Assembly: GCF_000813725.1 (NCBI RefSeq)
Contig: NZ_JWLD01000047.1
Location: forward strand, 24,087 to 88,086
DNA from: Leisingera sp. ANG-Vp
GTDB lineage: Bacteria > Pseudomonadota > Alphaproteobacteria > Rhodobacterales > Rhodobacteraceae
Length of the DNA: 64,000 bases
Direction of reading: 5' to 3'
Shown: piece by piece, positions 34,656 through 42,019 of the stretch
How the letters are laid out: the number at the start of each line of letters is the position of its first letter
How positions within the stretch are numbered: the stretch's first letter is position 1
The notes under the pieces: model-generated
Seen by the model: the letters and a program-made list of their open reading frames with translations, nothing else
Databases searched by the model: none
What the model was told of the DNA's origin: nothing
Made by a program: the position numbers and the translations under genes

Positions 34656-35915
34656 TCACGCCGCCTCTACCCGTACCGGCAGCTCCTTGATGCCGCCGAC
34701 AAAGTTCGAGCGCAGGAATTTATGCGGCCCTGCCGCCTCAATGCTCTTGATCCGTTTGGCCAGCTCTTGGAACAGCACCGTGACCTCCAGCCGCGCCAGC
34801 CACATGCCCAGGCACACATGCGGGCCGAACTGGCCAAAAGACAGATGCCGGTTCGGGCTGCGGTGAAGATTCACGTGAAATGGATCGTCGAAATAGCCCT
34901 CATCCCGGTTGGCGGAAGAGAACCAGTACAGCACCTTGTCGCCTTCGCGGATGGTCTTGCCATGCATCTCCACATCCCGGGTCGCGGTGCGGCGGAAATA
35001 GAGCGCCGGCGTTGCCCAGCGGATGATCTCATCCGCTGCGGTCTCCCAGACCGCACCGCCCTCCTGCATCTGCGCCAGCAGCTCCGGTTGATGGCACATC
35101 GCTTGGATGCCTGCGGCAATCGAATACCGCGTGGTGTCGTTGCCCGCTGCCACCAGCAGGCAGAAGAAGTTGCGGAACTCGGTCTCGGTGATCACCGAGC
35201 CATCCTTGGCCGGCTCCAGGATCAGATTCAGCACGCCTGAGGTATCCCCTCTGCGCGCCTTCTCCTCCATCAGCTCCTTGGCATACACATACAGCTCCGC
35301 CCCGGCAGGCGAATTGAACGGCATCATCCGGAACTCATCCGTCTGCATCTTGTCCAGCACATGCGAGGTAAAATCCGGGTCGGTATTGGCAATCAGCGCA
35401 TCGCCCTTTTCGACCAGCCAGGGCAGGTCCTCTTCCGGCAGGCCGACCACCCGGCCCAGCATACGCATCGGCAGCTGGCGGGCGATCTCCTTGGTGGCAT
35501 CGAACTCCCCCTTGGCCAGCGCCTGATCCAGAATATCGGCGCAGAGGCCGCGGATGTCCTGCTCATACTGCGCCATGGTGGTCTTGGAGAACGCCTTCAG
35601 CAGCTTCATCCGCACCTTGGAATGCTCCGGCGGATCGGTTTCCTGAAAGGTGCGGCGCGCCAGATACTCTTCGTAGGACTGATCCTCCATCCGGATCCCG
35701 CGTGCGGATGAGAACACCTCGGTGTTCTTGTTCATCACCGTGATGTCCTCATAGCGGGTCACCGACCAGAAGTTCCTGCCGCCCTCGTATTCGGTCCAAT
35801 GCAGCGGATCCTCGCGCCGCAGCCGGGCAAAGGTGTTGTGCGGCGCGCCATTGGCAAATGCGTCGTGGCTGCTCAGATCCGCATAGCCGTCATCCGTGGG
35901 GGTCCAAACTGTCAT
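34656..35915 (-). CDS. Cytochrome P450
   Basis: A 419-residue bacterial class I P450. The I-helix motif AAGNDTTR is at 256-263, ExxR is at E296-R299, and the heme loop with the thiolate Cys 368 is in the segment 360-370. That loop reads F-G-Q-F-G-P-H-V-C-L-G, one residue longer than FxxGxHxCxG, so G rather than F stands 7 residues before the Cys. The ATG at 35915 has AGGGAAG upstream; the longer frame crosses the AT-rich divergent promoter and is rejected. Gene order P450, GS-like, ferredoxin suggests oxidation of an amine or its glutamyl derivative. Confidence 0.93.
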   Translation of the reverse strand: MTVWTPTDDGYADLSSHDAFANGAPHNTFARLRREDPLHWTEYEGGRNFWSVTRYEDITVMNKNTEVFSSARGIRMEDQSYEEYLARRTFQETDPPEHSKVRMKLLKAFSKTTMAQYEQDIRGLCADILDQALAKGEFDATKEIARQLPMRMLGRVVGLPEEDLPWLVEKGDALIANTDPDFTSHVLDKMQTDEFRMMPFNSPAGAELYVYAKELMEEKARRGDTSGVLNLILEPAKDGSVITETEFRNFFCLLVAAGNDTTRYSIAAGIQAMCHQPELLAQMQEGGAVWETAADEIIRWATPALYFRRTATRDVEMHGKTIREGDKVLYWFSSANRDEGYFDDPFHVNLHRSPNRHLSFGQFGPHVCLGMWLARLEVTVLFQELAKRIKSIEAAGPHKFLRSNFVGGIKELPVRVEAA

Positions 35916-35996
35916 TGCGGGCTTCCCTAACTTGCTTGCCTTATGTATATTAATGACAGTTATAAATATGTAAACTAAAATCTTGCGAGCGTTCTC
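35916..35996. promoter_or_regulatory. AT-rich divergent promoter of P450 and amidotransferase genes
   Basis: The 81-bp gap is markedly AT-rich against its surroundings. It contains TAAATATGTAA at 35963-35973. The same core, TAAATATGTTAA, occurs on the minus strand at 34606-34617 upstream of the GS-like gene. A common regulator, perhaps the GntR protein encoded nearby, could use it. Confidence 0.45.
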
Positions 35997-36707
35997 ATGC
36001 ACTTGGTCGTACTGGTGACCAACACCGACGAAAGCGAATTTGCCCAAAGGCACCCCAAGGACGGGGAGAAATTCACGGATCTGATTCTGATGGCCCGCCC
36101 GGACTGGCGCACGTCTGTCTTTTCGGTGAAGGACGGGGAATTCCCGCAGGATCTGTCAGCTTATGACGGCGCAATGATCACCGGCAGCCCGGCCTCGGTC
36201 CGCTCCAATGCGCCCTGGATCACACAGTTGCTGGCACTGATCCGCACCGCCCATCATTCAAAAATCCCGCTATTCGGCGCCTGCTTCGGCCATCAGGCCA
36301 TCGCTTTGGCCCTCGGCGGCACTCTCGATCACAACCCCAATGGATGGGTGCACGGGCTGACCCGCAACCGCTTGCTTCACCGCCCGGACTGGGCCGTTTC
36401 CCTGCCGGAGGAGGTCAAACTCTATGGTTCCCACTGCGAATGCGTCAGTGCATTGCCGGCGGGTGCAGCACCGCTCAGCGAAAGCGGCGGCATGAACACA
36501 GGCTTCACCCTTGGCCGCCACATTTTCACGACTCAGCACCATCCTGAGATGAGTCATGATTTCATCCTGGCATTGTGCGACGAAATGCGGGACGAACTGG
36601 GCCCGGCTGCCTTTGCCCGCGCCTTGGACAGCCTGGCGCAAAAGTCAGATCAGCTATCCTTTGCAGACAGCCTCGCCTGTTTCTTCGAGCAAGCCGCGCA
36701 GCGCTGA
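35997..36707 (+). CDS. Class I glutamine amidotransferase-like hydrolase
   Basis: A 236-residue type 1 GATase. The nucleophile Cys 96 is in FGACFGHQAIA and the catalytic His/Glu are in TTQHHPEMSHDF (His 181 or 182, Glu 184). It is a stand-alone hydrolase, similar in layout to those that cleave gamma-glutamyl amides or support GS-like ligases (PuuD belongs to a neighbouring family; TdnT-like proteins accompany aniline ligases). It is divergent from the P450 gene over an 81-bp promoter. I infer release or removal of glutamate in the same pathway. Confidence 0.85.
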   Translation: MHLVVLVTNTDESEFAQRHPKDGEKFTDLILMARPDWRTSVFSVKDGEFPQDLSAYDGAMITGSPASVRSNAPWITQLLALIRTAHHSKIPLFGACFGHQAIALALGGTLDHNPNGWVHGLTRNRLLHRPDWAVSLPEEVKLYGSHCECVSALPAGAAPLSESGGMNTGFTLGRHIFTTQHHPEMSHDFILALCDEMRDELGPAAFARALDSLAQKSDQLSFADSLACFFEQAAQR

Positions 36708-36715
36708 CCCTGCGG

Positions 36716-36738
36716 CTTCTTTCTGGTCCAAAATACCC
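36716..36738 (-). repeat. Dispersed repeat family 2, minus-strand copy
   Basis: On the minus strand GGGTATTTTGGACCAGAAAGAAG is one block, split here as GGGTATTTTGG then ACCAGAAAGAAG. It matches the tail of the element at 9540-9559 and lies at the end of the amidotransferase gene. Confidence 0.5.
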
Positions 36739-36749
36739 GCGCCGCAGGC

Positions 36750-36769
36750 ACGGGGCCGCAAGGCCCCGT
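36750..36769. terminator. Bidirectional terminator hairpin
   Basis: ACGGGGCC-GCAA-GGCCCCGT is a perfect 8-bp stem with a GNRA-type tetraloop between the convergent amidotransferase and GntR genes. Confidence 0.55.
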
Positions 36770-36780
36770 TCAGCACCGTT

Positions 36781-37431
36781 TCAGCCCAGCGCCGCCAGCA
36801 GGTCCATCACCGTCACTTGATCAAACTGCACATGCTGGATCATTGCGGCTTCAGCACCCTCGCGGTCATGGGCAAAGATCAGCCCGGCAATCTCCCTGTG
36901 CTCTTTGGCCGACTGCGCAATGGCGCCGGGATAGCGGTAGCGCGCCCGGTAGTAGGCCATCAGCTTGCGGGCATTGGTCTTGATCAGCTCGACCAGAAAC
37001 GGGTTTCCGGAGCCCTCGGCCACACAGGCATGAAACCGCAGGTTCAGCTGGTAGTAGCCCGCCGGATCGCCGTCGCCCTTCTCAGCCGCATGTTCTTCAC
37101 AGGCGGCAACCACGGCCTCCAGTTCCCTTGCCTGCGCCGGGGATAACCGCCGGGCCGCCAGAGCCGCCGCCTGCCCTTCCAGCCGGGCATGCACTTCCAG
37201 AATGGCCAGGAATTCCTCCAGCGTCGGCTTGAACAGCACCGCTCCCTTGCGCGGCAGCCGCTTGATCAGGCCAATGGCTTCCAGCTGAATGAAGGCTTCG
37301 CGCACCGGGGTTCGGGACACGCCGTGGCGCTCCACCAGCTCGCTTTCCTCCAGAGGCGCGCCGGGCACAAGGCGGCCCGCCTCGATATCCTGAAGGATTG
37401 CGTTCAGAACCTGTTCCGTCTGCCCAGCCAT
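36781..37431 (-). CDS. GntR-family regulator with FCD domain
   Basis: A 216-residue regulator: N-terminal GntR winged helix (PLEESELVERHGVSRTPVREAFIQLEAIGLI, residues 24-54, shown in part) and an FCD effector domain with the metal-binding Asp/His pattern (HARLEGQAAALAARR near 78; LRFHACVAEGSGN near 128; EHREIAGLIFAHD near 175). AAAGG precedes the ATG. It lies between the P450/amidotransferase locus and the sulfatase gene, on the sulfatase strand. It could govern either; mycobacterial P450-based cyclic amine loci also carry a GntR regulator. Confidence 0.9.
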   Translation of the reverse strand: MAGQTEQVLNAILQDIEAGRLVPGAPLEESELVERHGVSRTPVREAFIQLEAIGLIKRLPRKGAVLFKPTLEEFLAILEVHARLEGQAAALAARRLSPAQARELEAVVAACEEHAAEKGDGDPAGYYQLNLRFHACVAEGSGNPFLVELIKTNARKLMAYYRARYRYPGAIAQSAKEHREIAGLIFAHDREGAEAAMIQHVQFDQVTVMDLLAALG

Positions 37432-37562
37432 GGCGCCGCCTTTGATGCGTTTCCGGCCAATTTATGAGGCTGCCTGCAATTTGGCAACGCGGGTAAGGGG
37501 CGCTGCCCCCGCCCTTGCGGGCTCCCCCGGAGTATTGGCGCAAAGGTGAAATTGCAGAGCGC

Positions 37563-39188
37563 TTACTGAGGCACCCGCCCGCGGTACTTCTCCGTCAGCT
37601 CCGGCGCAACCTCGTCCGCCTCGTAGACGCCCAGCAAGATCCCCTTGCGCCCCGACTTGCCGCGGCGCGCCTTGATCTGCGCATCCGAAAGGGTGATCCG
37701 CTGCGACATCCGGAGACCCCATTCCTGCAGCCGGTCGTACATCAGGTCAATGACCTCCTGATACCCGCCCCCCTTGGCCAGATCCACCAGCTCATCCGGA
37801 TCGTTTTCCAGGTCAAACAGCATCGGCCGCAATCCGCCCTCGGCGTGCATGAACTTCCAGCGCTTGTCGGTCACCATGAAAAGGCGCGCGTCTTTCGGCT
37901 CCAGCCCCAGTTTTTCGCACAGCGGCATGGTGGAGTAGTCGAACTCGGCAATGGCATAGTCCCGCCACGCCGGGTTTTCCCCGCGCAGGAACGGCATTAG
38001 CGAGCGCCCTTCCAGGATATGCGGCGCAGGCTCGCCGCCTGCAACCTCAAGGAACGTCGGCAGCAGGTCGATTGCCTCCACCAGCTCATCGCAGGTTGTG
38101 CCGCGGGTGCTGTCAGCTTCGGCGCGCGGGTCATAGATGATCAGCGGCACCTTGATTGACGGCTCGTGGAACAGGTTCTTTTCCCCCAGCCAGTGATCCC
38201 CCAGGTAGTCGCCGTGATCCGAGGTCACCACGATCATCGTGTCCTGCATCCGGCCGGTGTCCTCCAGCCAGCTGAACAGGCGGCCCATCTGGTCGTCAGC
38301 CTGCTTGATCAGCCCCATATAGGCAGGGATCACCTTGTCCCGCACCTCATCGCGGCTGAAAGTCTTGCCGATCTGGTTGTTCATCATGCCATCAAAGACA
38401 GGATGCGCGTCTTCGCGCTCCGCCTCCGAGCGCACCACCTGCAGCACGTGCTCCGGCCCGTACATGCCGTGATAGGGCGCGGGCACAATATAGGGCCAAT
38501 GCGGCTTGATGTAACTGAGGTGCGCGCACCAGGGACCATCGGCCTGTTCGATGAACGCCATCGCCTGGGAAGTGAGCCAAGGCGTTTCGCTGTCTTCTTC
38601 GGCAATATTGGCAGGCTTGTCCGCATTGACCATGAACCAGCCGGAAGCGATGTCATTTCCCTCGATCCCGGCATTGGCAAAATCGTTCCAAGGGTTTTCA
38701 CCTGGGTAGCCCTTGCCTTTCAGGTATTCGTTGTAAGGGCTGCGCTTGCCGTCATAAAAACCGTCAGGCCCTTCCGCCCACAGCCCGTCATCGCGCACAT
38801 AGGGGTCAAATCCGCACTCGGACTGGCGCACCCCGATCACGCTGTCCGGCGCCAGCCCCAACCGTTCCATGCCATCTGCATCCGCAACCATATGAGTTTT
38901 GCCGATCAGGTGGCAGCCCATGCCGGCCTTGCGCAGATGGTCGCCCATCGTCCACTCGCCGACACGCAAGGGGTAGCTGTTGAACTGCACCCCATGGCTA
39001 GAAGGGTAACGGCCGGTATAGCTGGACATCCGCGAGGAGCCGCAAGTTGGCGATTGCACGTAAGCCCGGGTAAATCGCATCCCCTTGGCAGCCAGCGCAT
39101 CGATATGCGGCGTGTGCAGATGCGGATGGCCTGCGCAGCTCAGATAGTCGAACCGCAGCTGGTCGAACATGATGTAAAGAATGTTCAT
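37563..39188 (-). CDS. Sulfatase/alkaline-phosphatase superfamily hydrolase
   Basis: A 541-residue type I sulfatase-fold enzyme (sulfatase or phosphonate/phosphate ester hydrolase). Metal ligands are visible in NILYIMFDQLRFDYL (Asp near 9), VVTSDHGDYLGDHWLGEKN near 315-330 and a Lys in GKTHMV. The formylglycine site reads PTCGSSRMSSYTGR, i.e. C-x-S-S-R rather than C-x-P-S-R. GGGAGGGG precedes the ATG at 39188, which gives a proper N-terminus; the longer frame adds 20 unlikely residues. There is no signal peptide, so the enzyme is cytoplasmic, as are choline sulfatases and phosphonate monoester hydrolases. Substrate unknown. Confidence 0.9.
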   Translation of the reverse strand: MNILYIMFDQLRFDYLSCAGHPHLHTPHIDALAAKGMRFTRAYVQSPTCGSSRMSSYTGRYPSSHGVQFNSYPLRVGEWTMGDHLRKAGMGCHLIGKTHMVADADGMERLGLAPDSVIGVRQSECGFDPYVRDDGLWAEGPDGFYDGKRSPYNEYLKGKGYPGENPWNDFANAGIEGNDIASGWFMVNADKPANIAEEDSETPWLTSQAMAFIEQADGPWCAHLSYIKPHWPYIVPAPYHGMYGPEHVLQVVRSEAEREDAHPVFDGMMNNQIGKTFSRDEVRDKVIPAYMGLIKQADDQMGRLFSWLEDTGRMQDTMIVVTSDHGDYLGDHWLGEKNLFHEPSIKVPLIIYDPRAEADSTRGTTCDELVEAIDLLPTFLEVAGGEPAPHILEGRSLMPFLRGENPAWRDYAIAEFDYSTMPLCEKLGLEPKDARLFMVTDKRWKFMHAEGGLRPMLFDLENDPDELVDLAKGGGYQEVIDLMYDRLQEWGLRMSQRITLSDAQIKARRGKSGRKGILLGVYEADEVAPELTEKYRGRVPQ

Positions 39189-39331
39189 TGGCCCCTCCCG
39201 CTCAGCGCACTCTCCCGGCATATCCGCATTAATAAACAAGTGAAGCAATTTTGGCGAGCCGGTATTCTTGACCGCCCAGCAGCAATGGCAGAATGATAGC
39301 GCTCTGCATTTTCAATTCATCCGTTGCCATC

Positions 39332-39862
39332 ATGCCCGATCCCGCCTCATCCGCCATTATCCGGCCCGCAGAAAGCAAGGACTGTTCCAGCCTTGCAGCC
39401 CTGTCTATCGAAGTATGGCTGGCCACCTACCTGCGGGAGGGCGTCAGCGGCTTTTTTGCTGATTACGTGCTTGGCCACTATACGCCCAATCATTTTGCCG
39501 CAGCGCTGAACGACCCGTCGGAACGCCTGCTGGTATCGCAAAACAAGGCCGGCATTGACGGATACATCCGTATCACCAACGGCAAACCGCACCCGGCCGG
39601 CGGAGAGTCGCAGACGGAAATTTCGACACTTTATGTCCAGCCCCGGCACCATGGAAATGGCCTGGGAAGATCCCTGCTGGAAGCCGGACTGCAGCTGTGC
39701 CGGACAAACGGCTGGGACGCCCCCTGGCTTACTGCCAATTCAGAGAACAAAAGCGCCATCGCCTTTTACTGCCGCCATGGGTTCGAACGGGCAGGCAGCA
39801 CCCATTTCCGGATTCAGGACTCGCAATACCCGAATGACATCCTCCAATACCGCGGGGCATGA
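39332..39862 (+). CDS. GNAT-family N-acetyltransferase
   Basis: A 176-residue GNAT protein with the acetyl-CoA-binding stretch TLYVQPRHHGNGLGRSLLEAG near residue 105 and the C-terminal AIAFYCRHGFERAGSTHF. The start at 39332 is favoured because the domain begins soon after (IIRPAESKDC); 39293 is an alternative and neither has a clear ribosome-binding site. The acyl acceptor is unknown. It is divergent from the sulfatase gene. Confidence 0.8.
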   Translation: MPDPASSAIIRPAESKDCSSLAALSIEVWLATYLREGVSGFFADYVLGHYTPNHFAAALNDPSERLLVSQNKAGIDGYIRITNGKPHPAGGESQTEISTLYVQPRHHGNGLGRSLLEAGLQLCRTNGWDAPWLTANSENKSAIAFYCRHGFERAGSTHFRIQDSQYPNDILQYRGA

Positions 39863-39890
39863 CCCGCGCGGGATCTCCAGCACCGGGGCT

Positions 39891-40018
39891 CTCCCGCCCG
39901 CCGTCAGCCTTTTCTGGCGAAAGACTTCCGCCCGTTGGGCCTGGCGCCGCGCTTTGCGCGGCGCCAGGCCCAACGGGAGCGGGGGCATTTCAAATGCACC
40001 TGCGACGGGCGGGAGCAC
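39891..40018. repeat. Dispersed repeat family 1, head-to-head pair (copy C)
   Basis: A 22-bp perfect inverted repeat (39931-39952 and 39956-39977, loop TTT) built from CCCGTTGGGCCTGGCGCCGC plus GC. To the left is CTCCCGCCCG and to the right the inverse series: GCATTT-C-AAATGC hairpin and GACGGGCGGGAG. Thus two family-1 elements meet head to head. It separates the convergent GNAT and carboxylase genes and could terminate both. Confidence 0.78.
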
Positions 40019-40027
40019 CCGGTCTCT

Positions 40028-42019
40028 TCAATCCCGCGTCTCCGGCGACAGGGACTCAATTTCCAGCAGCAGATCTCCCGTCTGAACCTGGGTGCCCGCC
40101 TGCGCTGCAATACTGACGACACGGCCTTCGGCAGCGGCCCGGATTTCGTGCTGCATCTTCATGGCTTCCAGCACTGCCAACCGGCTGCCCGCGGCGACTT
40201 CACAGCCCTCGGAGACGCTGATTTCCAGCAAGGTGCCGTGCATCGGAGCAGAAACCCGGCCTGTTTGCTCCTGCGGGTCCGCCGCCGTGCCCGCCGGCAT
40301 TTCAGCCAAACTGAAAATCCGCACGCCGGTGGCTGCATAGTGTCTTCCCCTCTTGAGCTGCCACGCTTTTAGTTCCGCCAGCTCTCCATCCACCCGCCAG
40401 CCGTCACCGCCATCCGTTACAATGTGCCGGTCCTCTCCAGCAGAAACAGATACCGTGTTCCCGGCTCCACTGACGCTGGCAACAACAGTCTTGCCGTTCC
40501 AGGCAAGGCTGAACCGCGCCGTGAGCATCCCCCGGTTCGACCAGCCGAGCAATTCACCGGCCGTGCCGCCGGCCAGAGCAGCAAAGCGTGTTTGGCGCGC
40601 CCGGTGCAAAAGCGCTGCGCCCAGTGCGAAACAGCGGCTGGACCGGTCTTCCTGCAGCCCCTCCGGAAAATTCCGGGGAATGAAGTCCGTAACCGCCCCG
40701 CCAGCCGCAAATTCCGGGTGCGCCAGCACCTGCAGCAAAAAGTCCCGGTTGCACACAGGCCCGAACAGCACACAGTCCCGCAACGCCGCAGCCAGCCGGT
40801 GCCGGGCTTCTTCGCGGGTGCGCCCGCGGGCGATCACCTTCGCCAGCAACGGGTCGTAGTGCGGCGAAACTTCCTGCCCTGCTGCAATGCCATCATCGAC
40901 CCGGACCTCTTCGCCGGCAGGAGGCCGCCACTCTTCAACCCGCCCGGCCTGAGGCAGGAAGCCTTGCGCAGGGTCTTCTGCATAAAGCCGGGCCTCGATG
41001 GCATGACCGGACAGCCGGACATCATGCTGTGCCACACCCAAAGGCTCGCCGCGGGCCGCGCGGATCTGCATTTCGACCAGGTCCAGGCCGGTGATCATCT
41101 CGGTCACCGGATGCTCAACCTGCAAGCGGGTGTTCATCTCCAGGAAATAAAACGTTCCATCCTGGTCCAGCAGAAATTCGACGGTGCCCGCGCCCTGGTA
41201 GCCAATGGCTTTGGCTGCTGCCACGGCCGCCGCCCCCATCCGGGCCCGCAGGTCTTCATCCACAGCCGGACAGGGCGCTTCTTCGACCACCTTTTGATGG
41301 CGGCGCTGGACTGAACAATCCCGCTCACCGAGATGGATCACCGTGCCATGAGCGTCGCCAAGCACCTGCACCTCCACATGGCGCGGGCGCTGCAGGGCGC
41401 GCTCCAGTATCACCGCCTCTGAGCCAAAGGCCGGCAGCGCCTCGCCGCGCGCCAGTTCCAATGCGGCGCGGAAATCCGCAGCACGCTCCACCAGCCGCAT
41501 CCCCTTGCCGCCGCCGCCGGCAGCCGCCTTGATCATCAGCGGAAAACCGATCCGGCCGGCTTCTGCTGCCAGCTCATCCGCCGCCTGTTCGGCGCCCTCG
41601 TATCCGGCTATGCATGGCACGCCCGCATCGATCATCTTACGCTTGGCAGCTGCCTTGTCTCCCATCAGGGCGATTGCCTCGGGCGGCGGCCCTATGAAGA
41701 CAAGCCCCGCCTGGACGCAGGCCCGGGCAAACGCCGCGTTCTCCGACAGGAAACCATAGCCCGGATGCACTGCCCCGGCACCTGCCCCGCGCGCCGCCTC
41801 GATCAGTTTTTCTATCGACAGATAGCTGTCTGCCGCCGGGCCTTCGCCGATCCGCACCGCACGATCCGCAAAGGCAACATGCGGGCTTTCGGCATCCGGG
41901 TCCGTAAAGACGGCTACACATTTCAACCCCATTGCCCGCGCCGTGCGCATCACCCGCAGCGCAATCTCGCCGCGGTTGGCCACCAAGATGGTGTCGAAAC
42001 TGCCCACGCCCGCCCCCAT
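40028..42019 (-). CDS. Biotin-dependent acyl-CoA carboxylase, biotin carboxylase/carrier subunit
   Basis: A 663-residue alpha subunit. Biotin carboxylase domain (about 1-450): ILVANRGEIALRVMRTA at the start, ATP-grasp AAAGGGGKGMRLV near 167 and NTRLQVEHPVTEMITG near 295. The C-terminal biotinyl domain carries the target Lys in LEAMKMQHEI near 621. It overlaps the carboxyltransferase gene by one base. The pairing with a 539-residue beta subunit and an AtuA homologue resembles geranyl-CoA or methylcrotonyl-CoA carboxylases (AtuF, LiuD). Confidence 0.92.
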   Translation of the reverse strand: MGAGVGSFDTILVANRGEIALRVMRTARAMGLKCVAVFTDPDAESPHVAFADRAVRIGEGPAADSYLSIEKLIEAARGAGAGAVHPGYGFLSENAAFARACVQAGLVFIGPPPEAIALMGDKAAAKRKMIDAGVPCIAGYEGAEQAADELAAEAGRIGFPLMIKAAAGGGGKGMRLVERAADFRAALELARGEALPAFGSEAVILERALQRPRHVEVQVLGDAHGTVIHLGERDCSVQRRHQKVVEEAPCPAVDEDLRARMGAAAVAAAKAIGYQGAGTVEFLLDQDGTFYFLEMNTRLQVEHPVTEMITGLDLVEMQIRAARGEPLGVAQHDVRLSGHAIEARLYAEDPAQGFLPQAGRVEEWRPPAGEEVRVDDGIAAGQEVSPHYDPLLAKVIARGRTREEARHRLAAALRDCVLFGPVCNRDFLLQVLAHPEFAAGGAVTDFIPRNFPEGLQEDRSSRCFALGAALLHRARQTRFAALAGGTAGELLGWSNRGMLTARFSLAWNGKTVVASVSGAGNTVSVSAGEDRHIVTDGGDGWRVDGELAELKAWQLKRGRHYAATGVRIFSLAEMPAGTAADPQEQTGRVSAPMHGTLLEISVSEGCEVAAGSRLAVLEAMKMQHEIRAAAEGRVVSIAAQAGTQVQTGDLLLEIESLSPETRD

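Noticed and set aside
39931..39977. Insertion-sequence terminal inverted repeats
   Set aside because: No transposase gene and no flanking target duplication; arms are nearly contiguous and built from the family-1 repeat.
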